From Actinacidiphila sp. DG2A-62 (GTDB taxonomy: Bacteria > Actinomycetota > Actinomycetes > Streptomycetales > Streptomycetaceae), in NCBI RefSeq assembly GCF_035825295.1, contig NZ_JAYMGI010000002.1, positions 6,129,501 to 6,193,500 on the forward strand: a DNA stretch of 64,000 nt. The letters run 5' to 3'. The number at the start of each line of letters is the position of its first letter. Within the stretch, counting starts at the first letter, position 1. The translations under genes and the position numbers were made by a program. The notes under the pieces are model-generated. The model had not been told where the DNA came from, ran no database searches, and saw nothing but the letters and a program-made list of their open reading frames with translations. Shown one piece after another: positions 18,553 to 28,564 of the stretch.

Positions 18553-18805
18553 TGAAAGCAGTATCCCCGCCTGGAAGGGGGTGGGGCCGACCATAAGAAA
18601 CGATGTCTAAGTCTCCGCCGCACGGCCAATGATCGATTTTCATCCTGAATTCGCAGGTCGGGCCGCTGGTGTGGGTGGCGATTGACGCGCTCGCGCTGCT
18701 CTCGGCCGTGATCGTTAGCAGGTGATCATCTGCCACGGGCCGGTTCGCGGATTCTGGGGTGGCGCATCCGGGCGTCTCGTAGGTTCCGCAGCGGGAGGGA
18801 GGCGC

Positions 18806-19309
<504 letters not shown>

Positions 19310-19381
19310 CCACGCTGACGCCGGGCGGATCGGCCGGTTTCGGCCGTAACGTGAGGACCCCCGGCAGGAGTTGGCGCCTGT

Positions 19382-20215
19382 GTGAAGAAGCAGCCGCCCG
19401 CCGGGGGCTCTCCCGGTGTTGTCTACCAGGTCCGGCTTCCCGTGTCGAAGCGGACCGTCGATCTCGTCGCCGGACTGATACGCCGGCGCCGCAAGCAGCT
19501 GGGCACGCGCTGGCGCAAGGCCGCCCCCGGCACCCAGGCGATCGTCGTGCTCGCTGTCCTGCGTCACGACCAGCGCCTGGCCGACATGGCCGGCGGCAAC
19601 GCGGTCTCGGCCGCCACCGTCCGACGCTGGGTCCTCGAAGTACTCGACCTGCTGGCCGCGAAGGCCCCACGTCTGGACCGCGCCCTGAAGAAGATCGCCC
19701 GTTCCGGCGGTGCGGTGGTCCTGCTGGACGGCACCCTGGTCCGCACCCGCCGCCGCACCGGGGCGGCCAACCGCAAGAACTACAGCGGGAAACACAAGGC
19801 CCACGGCCTGCTCTTCCTTGCTCTCACCGATGAGAAGGGCAACCTGATCTGGATCTCCTCGGCCCGTCCCGGCCGGGCCAGCGAGATCACCGCCGCCCGC
19901 CACGACCACATCACCGCGCATCTGCGCGAGGCCGGCCTCGGCGCCCTTGCCGACCTCGGCTTCGTCGGACTGGACGACGACCCTGACGACAATCCCGTGA
20001 TCATCACCGGCCGCAAGGCGACGCGCTCCCGCCGCCTCACCGACGCCGAGAGGGAGGCGAACCGGCTGGTCAGCCGCGAACGCGCCGCCGTTGAGCACGG
20101 CTTCGCGAACCTGAAGACCTGGCGCGTCCTGACCAAGGTCCGCATGAACGCCCGTCACGCCACCACCCTGCTGCGGGCCCTGCTCGTCCTAGCGAACTCC
20201 GAGGTCCGACGGTGA
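19382..20215 (+). CDS. DDE transposase (IS5/DDE_Tnp_4-like), copy 1 (277 aa)
   Basis: An intact transposase identical in translation to the copy at 61604-62437. It has an N-terminal helix-turn-helix region (LADMAGGNAVSAATVRRWVL) and a DDE-type core with GGAVVLLDGTLVRT (first Asp). ALADLGFVGLDDDPDDNPVI provides the second Asp, and NRLVSRERAAVEHGFANLKT has the Glu in the ERAAVEHGF pattern typical of the family. GTG start at 19382; AGGAG lies further upstream than usual. With both ends present and an unbroken gene, copy 1 may still be mobile. Confidence 0.85.
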   Translation: MKKQPPAGGSPGVVYQVRLPVSKRTVDLVAGLIRRRRKQLGTRWRKAAPGTQAIVVLAVLRHDQRLADMAGGNAVSAATVRRWVLEVLDLLAAKAPRLDRALKKIARSGGAVVLLDGTLVRTRRRTGAANRKNYSGKHKAHGLLFLALTDEKGNLIWISSARPGRASEITAARHDHITAHLREAGLGALADLGFVGLDDDPDDNPVIITGRKATRSRRLTDAEREANRLVSRERAAVEHGFANLKTWRVLTKVRMNARHATTLLRALLVLANSEVRR

Positions 20216-20415
20216 CGAACGATCACCCCAAGACGATCAGGCCCTCGGCCTGCACGAGCACCCCGTCACGGACTCACACCAGTACCGCGACCTGCGAATT
20301 CAGGGTGAAACGATCTCAGTGGGACGACGGCTGCACGCCGATTGCGTCTAGGTAACTTATAGAGTCAGATATGTGCACTTGATGTTAAATCGGGTGGATC
20401 CTTATCGTTTCCCAC

Positions 20416-21023
20416 ATGAACCTCACCGTCCTCGCGGCCTCGGGCCGCACCGGAATTGCCCTCACCCGGCAGGCACTGGAGCGTGGCCACTGTGTGACCG
20501 CCATCGCGCGTCACCCGGAGCGGATCGCTCTGCCCGATTCTGCCAACCTGCGGAAGGTGGCGGGAGACGTGAACGACGCGGTCGGCATCGCCGCCGTTGT
20601 GAACTCGGATTCCGTCGTCCTGTCCGCACTCGGCACCGATCAGGCGGGGACGCTGCTGACCGGAGCGCGGGCTGTGCTCGCAGCCAGCCGCAGCGGGTGA
20701 TCTGGCTCGGCGCCTACGGCACCGGCGCGTCGGCTGACGCAGCGGGCGAGGGTGCACGTGTGCTCGCCACCGTGCTCGGCGACCGGCTGGCGGACAAGAT
20801 CGAAGCGGACAACCTTGTGCTCGCGGCCGGAGGCACCGTATTCCATGCCGGGGTGCTCGACGACGGGGCGGAAAGCCCCCGACGGCGCACCGCCGGCCTG
20901 GACGGCGGGCCTCTGTTCGACCTCGGCGCGAAGGTCAGCCGGGAAACCGTCGCCGCGGCGATGCTCGACGAGGCCGAGAAGCCTCGTTTCCCCGGCGCCG
21001 TGGCACTGCCGTTGGCGCAGTAG
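20416..21023 (+). pseudogene. NAD(P)-binding (NmrA/SDR-like) protein, frameshifted
   Basis: The N-terminal Rossmann motif is clear: MNLTVLAASGRTGIALTRQA, followed by HCVTAIARHPERI and SVVLSALGTD. The frame ends at a stop at 20700, while the next frame continues QRVIWLGAYGTGAS to AVALPLAQ and a stop at 21023. One base is missing around 20685. The total is about 200 residues, normal for small NAD(P)H-dependent reductases of this group. Its 3' end almost touches the convergent LysR gene. Substrate unknown. Confidence 0.7.
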
Positions 21024-21027
21024 CTCA

Positions 21028-21924
21028 CTAGGCGGCGATCTCCACGAGTGAGGCCCTGACCTGCTCACGGAGCCAGACGTGCGCAGGGTCGGAATCGAAG
21101 CGCTGGTGCCAGTTGCAGTTGATGGCCGCCGCCTCGGACTCCACCGGCAGCGGCCGTTCCACCAGGCCGAACGCCTTGATGAGCGGGCGCCCCAGCATCT
21201 CCGTGCAGGTAACCAGCGCGTCACTGCGGGCGGCGATCTGCAGGGCGGTGGACACGGTGGCCACCGCTGCTACCACTTGTCGCCGCAGACCTTCGCCAGC
21301 CAGCACCTCATCGATCGATGCGGTGAGGCGGCCGCGCCGGGAGATCACCACATGCGGCTGCGCCGCGTAGGAGCCCAGGTCCAATGCGGCGGCGCACGGA
21401 TGGTCCGCGCGCATCGCCACGACGAGCCGGTCGGCACCGAGCAGCTCGGAGCGGAACTCGGGCAGACCCGGCCGGCTTCCACCGAGTTCCAGCTCGACCC
21501 GGCCGTGCCGCAGGTCGTCCGTGTCCACGCGGTTTTCTGCCAGCACCCTCAACTGCACCCCGGGAGCCCGCTGCTGGATCCGCTCCACCAGCACCGGCAC
21601 CAAGGCCGCGGCCACCGCGTCATGACACTGGACCGTGAAGATGCGCTGCAGTTCAGCCAGGTTCAGCTCGCGGGCCGGTGACAGCACTTCGTGCGCCTGC
21701 CTGACCAGCCGGTGCACCTCCTCCCGTACCGAGACCGCGTACGGCGTGGGGGTCATGGAGTGGCCGGTACGCACCAGGATGTCGTCCCCCGTGACGGCGC
21801 GAATGCGGCCCAGCGTGCGGCTGACCGCAGGTGACGACAGGTGCAGTCGCTCGGCCGCGCCCCTGACGCTGCCCTCTTCGAGCAGTGCATCCAGCACGGT
21901 CAGCAGATTCAAGTCCAAGTGCAT
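21028..21924 (-). CDS. LysR-family transcriptional regulator (298 aa)
   Basis: N-terminal winged helix (LDLNLLTVLDALLEEGSVRG, then LHLSSPAVSRTLGRIR) followed by a periplasmic-binding-fold effector domain of normal length. Start ATG at 21924. It is divergent from the phosphatase gene at 21972 with only 47 bases between the starts, the usual LysR arrangement; it therefore probably regulates that gene and itself. Intact, unlike its neighbours. Confidence 0.9.
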   Translation of the reverse strand: MHLDLNLLTVLDALLEEGSVRGAAERLHLSSPAVSRTLGRIRAVTGDDILVRTGHSMTPTPYAVSVREEVHRLVRQAHEVLSPARELNLAELQRIFTVQCHDAVAAALVPVLVERIQQRAPGVQLRVLAENRVDTDDLRHGRVELELGGSRPGLPEFRSELLGADRLVVAMRADHPCAAALDLGSYAAQPHVVISRRGRLTASIDEVLAGEGLRRQVVAAVATVSTALQIAARSDALVTCTEMLGRPLIKAFGLVERPLPVESEAAAINCNWHQRFDSDPAHVWLREQVRASLVEIAA

Positions 21925-21971
21925 GAAAGTAAATCTTAGCCAGCATTAGGTCCATTTCGATTAACTCTGAA

Positions 21972-22768
21972 GTGCCCGTGAACCAGCATCTGCTTGCCGC
22001 GACCGTCGACGCTGTCCGTCAGGCCGGCGCCCAGATGATGACCCGCTATTCGTCTACCGGGCTCCGTCCATCCGGCCTGCCGGAGCTGCTCACACAACTC
22101 CGGGCCAACGACGCGGCCGTCGTCGAGTCGTTGCGGCCTGCCCTGGCCGAGGCGCTGCCGAATGCGGGTTGGATGAATGATGAACACGGATCAGGTCCGA
22201 TTGCTGCGGGCCAGTGGTGGCTCATCGACCTGGTCGGCGGCAACGTCAACGCCGTGCACGGACGGCCCGACTGGAACATCGGCGTGTGCCTGGTCCGTGA
22301 CGGCCGCCCGGTCCTTGCCGTGGTCTATGTGCCTGCGCTGGACGAGATGTTCACCGCGACCGAGGGCGGCGGGGCGTTTCTGAACGGAGTCCGGCTGCAG
22401 GTTTCGTCCAAGACGTCGCTGGACGGCACACTGGCCGGGACCGGCCAGGCCAAGCCGGGGCACGACCCGCAGCTCGCGGTGCGGACGGGCTCCGCCGTGA
22501 CGGCGATGCTGCAGTTGTCCGCTTTGTGCGTGCAGGTCTCCATTCCGGTCAGCGGCCAGCTCACCCAGGTCGCCGCCGGCCGGGTGGACGTGCACTTCAC
22601 TGGCAGTTCGACAATGTCCGCTCCCACGCAGCAGGCGTCCTCCTGGTCCAGGAGGCCGGAGGCGTGGTGACCGGCATGGACGGCACACCCTGGGAGCTGG
22701 CCACCAAGAGCTACCTCGCTGCCGCACCCGGCGTGCACGGCGCCGCGCTGGAGGTCCTCCCCATCTGA
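21972..22768 (+). pseudogene. inositol-monophosphatase-family enzyme, frameshifted
   Basis: Reads as a member of the IMPase/FBPase superfamily. AGQWWLIDLVGGNVNAVHGR corresponds to the metal-binding WxxDxxDG region, though with Val-Gly-Gly where Asp-Gly is usual. CLVRDGRPVLAVVYVPALDE and GGGAFLNGVRL follow. The frame breaks near 22605 and resumes as HWQFDNVRSHAAGVLLVQEA to the stop at 22768; one missing base (ttccac to ttcac) explains it. The altered metal-site residues may mean reduced activity even if intact. Divergent from the LysR gene. Confidence 0.7.
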
Positions 22769-22799
22769 CGGGGAACCTGCCGCTTCGCACGCTTGTCGA

Positions 22800-24092
22800 C
22801 TACTTCATGCGCGCGTGGAGTGCGTGGCCGCCGCGTTGTGCCACGTGGCCCAGCAGGGCCCACACGGCTGCGGCGGCCAGCAGCCACACCACGGCGACGG
22901 AGGGCAGTTCGTCCCCGACGAATCCGACCGCCAGCGTCACGGTCAGCGGCGGAAGCAGGCGGCCGAGCAGTCCCGTCCAGCTCGCACGGGTGTCCTCGGC
23001 GGGTCGCGCCACCAGCGCGGCGAGTGCGGCGATCACCACGTAGCCGGCGAAGCTCGCACAGAGCACCCAGCGCACACTGGCCGGCAGGTGGTCGTGCCGG
23101 TGCTCTATCAACGCGCCCAAGCCTGCGGCCAGGGCCGTGAGGGAGCCGGTGGTGATGCAGTGCAAAAACAGCACCAGGCGCGGCGGGAGGGCGAATTCGC
23201 GCAGGTTGGGCACTCCGCCGTATCCGTGCACCAAGGAGAGCTGCCAGATGCACACCAGCAGCAGGAAGCCGGCGGAGCCCGAGTGCCTGCAGGGTGCGGT
23301 CCCACGTGGTGTCGGAGCTGGCGATCACGAGCTGGGCGATGCCCTCGCCGAGGACGATGATGGTGAACAGACCCAGCCGCTCGCCCAGGTGCGTCGGTGC
23401 GATGTGGGTGAAGGTGAAATCGAGCTCTTGCTTGTCGCGATCACTGAGGCCGCCGTGGTGCTCGGCGCGCTGCTTCAGCGCGGTTCGGCGGGCCTGGATG
23501 TTCTCTTGGAGGTTGCGGGCGGACAGGGTGAGTGTGGCCCACAGGTCGACGGCAAGGCCTGCGGCCCAGAGCCAGTAGCGGGCGGGCCCGTCTACCCAGA
23601 TGGAGACGATCCAGGGCATCACGCCCGCGCCGAACTGCGCGAGGGGCCAGTCGACCAGCAGTTCTCGGCGCCGGCGCCAGACTCCGCTTGCCACGAGGCG
23701 GAGCAGGACATAGGTGATGGCGAATGCCTGCAGATGCTCGCCTTCGTGCACACCTGCAACGGACGCGGCCAGGATCGCCATGCCGAGCATGGCGCTCAGC
23801 ATGGTCCAGCTGCGCGCCCGGTCGCCGGCGGCGTTGCCGTAGACCGTAAGCACATCCAGATCGTCCAAAACGCGAGGAAGAGAAGGATGTACTGTCCGAC
23901 GTCCCGCAGAGACGGCTCTCCGTGCAGCACGTGCGCCAGTTGTGCCGTACCGACGACGACGATCAGGTCGAAGAAGAGTTCCAGCCAGGTAGCATGCCGC
24001 TCCTCATCCGTGGGTCGCGGTGCGTTCTCTTCACTGGGTGCATCGGACACAAAATCCCCTAAGACATGCTGGCTTGGACGCTCTCCCTCCAC
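22800..24092 (-). pseudogene. LtrA-family (low temperature requirement A) membrane protein, two frameshifts
   Basis: Three consecutive frame segments make one LtrA protein. The N-terminus has ATWLELFFDLIVVVGTAQLA. The middle (from about 23865) has TVYGNAAGDRARSWTMLSAM and FTFTHIAPTHLGERLGLFTI IVLGEGIAQLV (two segments). The C-terminal part (from about 23290) has LVLFLHCITTGSLTALAAGL and ends at 22800. Many hydrophobic helices indicate an integral membrane protein. Breaks lie near 23855 (one base missing) and 23285 (one extra). Physiological role of the family is poorly known. Confidence 0.8.
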
Positions 24093-24267
24093 GTCACCGA
24101 TCCTGCGGAGTCCCCCAGGAGGCAGATGACGCGGGACCGCTGGTTTCGGCTTCGCGCCGGGCTGCGACCCTGCGAGTGCTTCGCTTCAGGTCAGCAGTGT
24201 GGTCAGCAGTCTTGCTTGCCCGACGCTGTCCGCTCAGCAGGGACACGTGGTGGGGGCGGGATCTCGC

Positions 24268-24594
24268 TCACCACAAGTCCTGCGCGCGCTGGACGGTCCA
24301 TGCGGGGGCCTGCGAGTGATCGGTGGCGGTGATCACGACATCGTCGCCGGTGTCGGCTGCCCGTCTGCGTGCGGGGCCGAGCAGGGCGATCAGGCCGAGC
24401 TGATAATCGTCGGGCAGTCCGCCTCCGCCTCGCCTGTCGGCGAGAACGATAATGCTGCCATCGTCCAGCGTGGCCGTGATCTGCTGCGGCGAACTCGTGA
24501 GCGCGGAGACAGTGTCGGATCGGGCTAGGACAGCAACGAGCCCCAGGGCGCTATCAGTGCGCTGGCGGCGTCCGTAAATCCATACGTGGGCCAT
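24268..24594 (-). CDS. hypothetical small protein (108 aa)
   Basis: Not recognised. A frame with balanced composition (VSALTSSPQQITATLDDGSI, DDYQLGLIALLGPARRRAAD) starting at an ATG at 24594. It lies just downstream of the marR gene on the same strand, in the place where the paralogous locus has its MFS gene. Support is only compositional. Confidence 0.4.
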   Translation of the reverse strand: MAHVWIYGRRQRTDSALGLVAVLARSDTVSALTSSPQQITATLDDGSIIVLADRRGGGGLPDDYQLGLIALLGPARRRAADTGDDVVITATDHSQAPAWTVQRAQDLW

Positions 24595-24657
24595 GACGGG
24601 CGAGTTCCTCGATCGTCGCGGTCTTGCGGGGTGTCGGAACTCATTTCGGCTCTCTTC

Positions 24658-25137
24658 TTACTCATGGGCTCGCGGAGCCTTGACTGGCGTGACGGGGGCG
24701 AAGTAGTTACCGGCAAGGATCAGCCGGAGAACATCGTTGAAAGCACGGACCTGCTCCTCGGGCACCCGGCCGACGAACTCCTGGAATGTCTGGCGACGGT
24801 GAGCGAGATCCTCACCGAGGATTTCCTGCGCGCGCGATGTCAGAGACACGAGCTTGACCCTTCGATCAACGGGGCTCTCTCGTCGCTCGACCAGCCCGAG
24901 CTTCACCAGACGATCCACGTTCCGCCCGGCCGCGTGCACGGACAGCCCCAGTCGTTCAGCCAGAGACTTGATCGGCATCGGTTCCGAGTTGGCCATCGAT
25001 GTCAACACGCGGACCTGGGTGAACGACAGCTCGTAGTCGGCCATGAAGCTCAACCCTTGGGCGACGATCAGGTTTTGGAGTCGCTCGCCGAAATCCTCAA
25101 GGTTCTCAAACAGCGCTGCACGATCATCCATAGCCAC
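24658..25137 (-). CDS. MarR-family regulator (159 aa)
   Basis: Classic MarR fold: helical dimer arms and a winged helix (IKSLAERLGLSVHAAGRNVD, then VERRESPVDRRVKLVSLTSR). Intact. Upstream lies an inverted TAGCG/CGCTA repeat, probably its own operator. Thirteen bases after its stop an ATG begins MSSDTPQD, the same N-terminus as the MFS exporter at 40549. The gene therefore once preceded a drug-exporter gene that is now lost. A degraded paralogue is at 40560-40857. MarR proteins usually respond to phenolic compounds, which fits the nearby aromatic cluster. Confidence 0.88.
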   Translation of the reverse strand: MAMDDRAALFENLEDFGERLQNLIVAQGLSFMADYELSFTQVRVLTSMANSEPMPIKSLAERLGLSVHAAGRNVDRLVKLGLVERRESPVDRRVKLVSLTSRAQEILGEDLAHRRQTFQEFVGRVPEEQVRAFNDVLRLILAGNYFAPVTPVKAPRAHE

Positions 25138-25165
25138 GATGATAGCGGTGGCGCGATAAAAATCC

Positions 25166-25182
25166 TAGCGCAACTATCGCTA
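25166..25182. promoter_or_regulatory. candidate MarR operator
   Basis: The 17 bases tagcgcaactatcgcta have inverted arms TAGCG and CGCTA and lie 29 bases upstream of the marR start. Comparable tagcg and atcgcta elements occur upstream of the marR relic (around 40867-40925), supporting a conserved autoregulatory site. Confidence 0.5.
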
Positions 25183-25245
25183 TCGCTGGGACATAAGGCC
25201 TCCAGACCGCGCCCCCCTCCAGGCAAGATCAGCTTGAAGACGGGC

Positions 25246-25933
25246 CTAGTCTGCCACCGTGGCGGATTGGGGTGCTGCAGAGGGGGTCGTCGGCTTGGGT
25301 TGGGCACGCGGCAACAGGAACGACAACGGGGTGCCGAGTGCCGCGAAACCGGTCGCGCACCAGAAGGCCGTCTGAAAGCCGCCGACGGTGCCGCTGCTCG
25401 TCGAGGCATGGAGGATGACGGCCAGAACTGCGACCCCGAAGGCGCCACCGATCTGGGTGGCAACGCGGCTGATGATGCTGGCGTGCGGGACATCAGAGCG
25501 TTCGATTCCGACGTAGGCCACGGACATGAGCGGGATCGTGACCGCACCCAATCCGAAACCGCGCACCAGCAGGGCAGCCATGAGAAGCCACTCGTTCGTG
25601 GCGGTACTGGCGAACGCGAACGGAAGCGTGCCAGCGGCAACGATCGCGAATCCCACGACACACACCCACCGAGCGCCGATGCGGTCGGACAACTTCCCGG
25701 CCGTCGAGCGGCTGAAGAACGTGCCGATCCCCTGCGGAATGAGGAACAGTCCCGCCCCGAGCGCGTCCGCACCGCGGAGCTGCTGCCAGTACAGGGGAAG
25801 CACGAGCATCGCGCCGTAGAGAGCGACGCCGGACAGGAAAAGCAGCGCGGAGGAGGTGGCCAACGGACGGTGGGCCAGCAAGCGCACGTCTACCAGCGCC
25901 AGCTTGCGGCGCTTGCGAGCCCAGGCGACGAAG
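25246..25933 (-). pseudogene. C-terminal fragment of an MFS (DHA2-type) drug exporter
   Basis: About 230 residues covering the last six or so helices: LLAHRPLATSSALLFLSGVA, GTFFSRSTAGKLSDRIGARW and SIISRVATQIGGAFGVAVLA. The reading frame is open to 25935, where host sequence (FVAWARKRRKLALV) meets the end of an IS3 fragment, so the N-terminal half has been removed. It is not the partner of the adjacent marR gene, whose MFS partner began at 24644. Non-functional unless an unusual internal start is used. Confidence 0.82.
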
Positions 25934-26044
25934 TGAGGTTCCCCCGCTGCGCGGGAGTGGCTGACTAGCTGGTCAGGGCGGGTTGACGGGGTTTCAGGTT
26001 CACTGGTTCGGTCGCTGCCTGGTTGGCGTAGTGCTTCTCCTCGA
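25934..26044 (-). mobile_element. 111-base IS3 end fragment (scar)
   Basis: Identical by eye to the transposase-3' end of the IS3 element at 58688-60013, beginning with the terminal tgaggttccccc and continuing through the last 25 codons of orfB (EEKHYANQAATEPVNL...). The rest of the element is missing. It joins a transporter fragment to a histidine-kinase fragment, so a deletion running from inside an IS3 copy into neighbouring DNA formed this junction. Confidence 0.88.
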
Positions 26045-26228
26045 CCGGTTCTACCGCGCCGACACTGCCCGAGGCCGTACCCACAGCGGCGGCGCCGGCC
26101 TCGGCCTGTCCATCGTCCACTCCCTGATCACCATCCACGGCGGCCGAGTGGAAATCGACACCTCCCCCGGGCAGGGCGCCACCTTCCGCATCGTGCTCCC
26201 ACTGCACACCGACACCGCCGTCTCCTGA
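26042..26228 (+). pseudogene. C-terminal fragment of a sensor histidine kinase
   Basis: Only the last 60 residues of the catalytic ATP-binding domain remain: RFYRADTARGRTHSGGAGLG (F and G2 boxes), then LSIVHSLITIHGGRVEIDTS PGQGATFRIVLP (two segments), stop at 26228. The upstream part, including the phospho-acceptor His and sensor, is lost at the IS3 junction. Confidence 0.85.
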
Positions 26229-26344
26229 ACACGCCGCGGTATGCCCGCGTGCACCAACGACTGATGGCTACACAGGCTCCGCGTCGCGTCTTGGCGTCGG
26301 CCTACATCGTTCCACCGATGCACGCATTCACCTCCGTCGAGTGA

Positions 26345-27562
26345 TCATCTCTTCCTCAGACTGTGGAGTATTTCTTCGGTGTGTTCTCCCAGGTCCGGGC
26401 CTGGGTGGTCGATCGGCAGGGACACCGGTCCGAGCAGCGGCACGATGCCTGGAAACGTGACGGTGCGTTCGCGTCCATTGATTTCGGTTTGAAAGTCCTG
26501 CAGCATTCCGCGCGCGATGAATTGCGGGTCGACGAGAATGTCCGCGGCGGTGTTAATTGGCCCTGCGGGGACATCAGCCTGGTCCAGGGCCTTCAGCACC
26601 TCTGTGCGGACGAGAGTCGAGGTCCACGTTTCAAGGGCGTCGTCGAGTATGTCTCGTGCCGCCCATCGCTGGGCGTTGGTGGCCAGGTTCGGGTCGCGCG
26701 CGAGGTCGGGGCGGCCGATGGCTTCCATGAGCCGAACGAAGATCGAGTCGCCATTGCCCGAGATCACGACGCTGTTGCCGTCCTTGCAGCGGTAGGCGTT
26801 AGACGGCGCTATGCCTTCGAGTCGGCCGCCGGTGCGTTCACGTTCGATCCCGTACGCAGTGAAGTCCGCGACAAGGGACTCCATGACCGAGAAGACGGCT
26901 TCGTGCAGGGCGACGTCGACGGTCCGCTCCGCGGGTGCCCGCCCCCGTTCTCCCGCCTGCCTGCGCCGTTCGCGCTCAAACAGGGACATCACCGCGCCGA
27001 AGGCCCCATACAAGCCGCCCAGCGAGTCGCCCAGCGACACACCGGTGCGCGAAGGCGGTCGATCGGGTTCGCCCACCAGCGCTCTCAACCCGCCCCATGC
27101 CTCCGCGACAGCCGCGAACCCCGGACGTGAAGCCAGGGGGCCTGTCTGCCCGAATCCAGAGATGCGCACCAAGATGAGTTCCGGGTTGATCTCTGTCAGG
27201 TAATCCGGGCCCATGCCCCAGCGTTCGAGTGTGCCAGGACGGAAGTTCTCGATGAGTACGTCGGACTGCCCGATGAGTTCGAGGACCGCACGCCGACCCT
27301 CGGGCGTGCGCAGGTCGAGCACCACGGACTTCTTATTGCGATTGATCGTGCGGTAGAGCATCGAGGTGGATCCGGCATACAGGCGCCAGTTGCGCAGCTC
27401 GTCGCCGGTCCCAGGCCTCTCGATCTTGATGACCTCCGCGCCGAAGTCCGCGAGCAATCTACCCGCGGTGGGCGCCGCTATATAGTTCCCCAGCTCGATG
27501 ACGCGGACGCCGGACAGGGGGCGCTCCGCGCGAACTGGACCGCGCATCTCGTTTCGCGTCAT
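26345..27562 (-). CDS. CaiB/BaiF-family CoA-transferase (405 aa)
   Basis: Class III CoA-transferase that moves CoA between carboxylic acids. It has the family N-terminus LSGVRVIELGNYIAAPTAGR LLADFGAEVIKIE (two segments), the nucleotide-side NRNKKSVVLDLRTPEGR, and the catalytic Asp in GVSLGDSLGGLYGAFGAVMS. Start ATG at 27562 overlaps the stop of the upstream lyase gene (ATGA), giving translational coupling. With the HMG-CoA-lyase-like partner it most plausibly activates a branched hydroxy-dicarboxylate as CoA ester for cleavage; the actual acid is not known. Confidence 0.88.
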   Translation of the reverse strand: MTRNEMRGPVRAERPLSGVRVIELGNYIAAPTAGRLLADFGAEVIKIERPGTGDELRNWRLYAGSTSMLYRTINRNKKSVVLDLRTPEGRRAVLELIGQSDVLIENFRPGTLERWGMGPDYLTEINPELILVRISGFGQTGPLASRPGFAAVAEAWGGLRALVGEPDRPPSRTGVSLGDSLGGLYGAFGAVMSLFERERRRQAGERGRAPAERTVDVALHEAVFSVMESLVADFTAYGIERERTGGRLEGIAPSNAYRCKDGNSVVISGNGDSIFVRLMEAIGRPDLARDPNLATNAQRWAARDILDDALETWTSTLVRTEVLKALDQADVPAGPINTAADILVDPQFIARGMLQDFQTEINGRERTVTFPGIVPLLGPVSLPIDHPGPDLGEHTEEILHSLRKR

Positions 27563-28500
27563 GGGCTGGTCCTCGGTGCTTGCGGGAAATCGCCCGCGCG
27601 TGGAAGAAGGCTGCGAAGAGGGCTGCCGAGTTGTTGGGCGAGCCACTCAGCGGTTGTGGTCAGGGACGCGAGGTCCACAGAGGTGTGCGGGATGTCCTCT
27701 TGTCGCAGCAGGTAGCCGAGATCCTCGGTCGCAATGTTGCCTGTTGCCTTGGGGGCGAACGGACATCCGCCGAAACCTCCGACTGACGCGTCCAGCGCCA
27801 CAGAGGGCAGGCCCACAAGGCGCGCGGCTCGATGCGCGTTGGCGTAGCCGGTGTTGCGGGTGTTGTGGAAGTGGAATCGGAGCCGTGCTTTCGTTCCGTG
27901 CCGTGTCGTCATCTCGGCCATGTCAAGGACTTGACGCGGTGATCCGACACCGATGGTGTCGGCGAAGGCGATCTCGTCCACGCCCAGGGCAGCGATCCTG
28001 GTGTAGACGCTCTCCAAAGCCGCGAGAGGGACGGGGCCGCTGAAGGGGCACCCGAACGCCACGGCGAGCGTCACCGTGACCTGGATTCCTGCCTCTTTGG
28101 CGATCCGGACGCAGTCCGCGGCTGCGGTGATCATTCCGCTCACGGTGGTGTTCTGGTTGCGCACGCTGAACGCGTCAGTGACGGGGACGACGATGTTCAT
28201 CTCAGCGCAGCCGGCCAAGGCTGCCCGCTCGGCTCCCCGTCGGTTCAGCGCCAGGCCGATGTAGCTGAGATCGGGACGCCTCGGCAGCTGCGCGAGCACC
28301 TCCTCGGCACCGGCCATCTGCGGTACGCGGTCCGCCCGCACAAAGCTGACTGCCTCGATGCGTCGGGCGCCGCATTCCACAAGGTGACGGATGAGCTGCA
28401 CACGCGCGTCGATGGACAGTGCGCGGCGTTCGTTTTGCAGGCCGTCGCGTGGTCCTACTTCGACGATGTCCACGAACGGCGCAGATTGGTTCGCTGGCAT
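27559..28500 (-). CDS. HMG-CoA-lyase-family protein (313 aa)
   Basis: DRE-TIM metallolyase. The N-terminal VEVGPRDGLQNE carries the catalytic Arg-Asp, RLRFHFHNTRNTGYAN the metal His-x-His, and VGGFGGCPFAPKATGN the active-site Cys loop. Length is normal. Known members cleave 3-hydroxy-3-methylglutaryl-CoA to acetyl-CoA and acetoacetate or related 3-hydroxyacyl-CoA thioesters. Coupled to the downstream CoA-transferase by a 4-base overlap, so the two enzymes act in sequence. Role in the aromatic cluster is inferred. Confidence 0.88.
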   Translation of the reverse strand: MPANQSAPFVDIVEVGPRDGLQNERRALSIDARVQLIRHLVECGARRIEAVSFVRADRVPQMAGAEEVLAQLPRRPDLSYIGLALNRRGAERAALAGCAEMNIVVPVTDAFSVRNQNTTVSGMITAAADCVRIAKEAGIQVTVTLAVAFGCPFSGPVPLAALESVYTRIAALGVDEIAFADTIGVGSPRQVLDMAEMTTRHGTKARLRFHFHNTRNTGYANAHRAARLVGLPSVALDASVGGFGGCPFAPKATGNIATEDLGYLLRQEDIPHTSVDLASLTTTAEWLAQQLGSPLRSLLPRAGDFPQAPRTSP

Positions 28501-28564
28501 TTGAAGCAGTCACATCCCCGTTGTGGTCGCCGGTGGGCCGATCGCCGAAGGAAGACGGGTGGGC

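Larger units (their letters stand above)
17209..18607. mobile_element. IS5-family element carrying a passenger gene
   Basis: 17-base terminal inverted repeats with one mismatch: gacttcgtttcttatgg at 17209-17225 and its complement at 18591-18607. Flanked by direct TAA repeats (17206-17208 and 18608-18610), the usual short target duplication of this family. The left TAA is also the stop codon of the preceding nuclease gene. Between the repeats lie the transposase on the plus strand and an unrelated gene on the minus strand, tail to tail. Confidence 0.85.
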
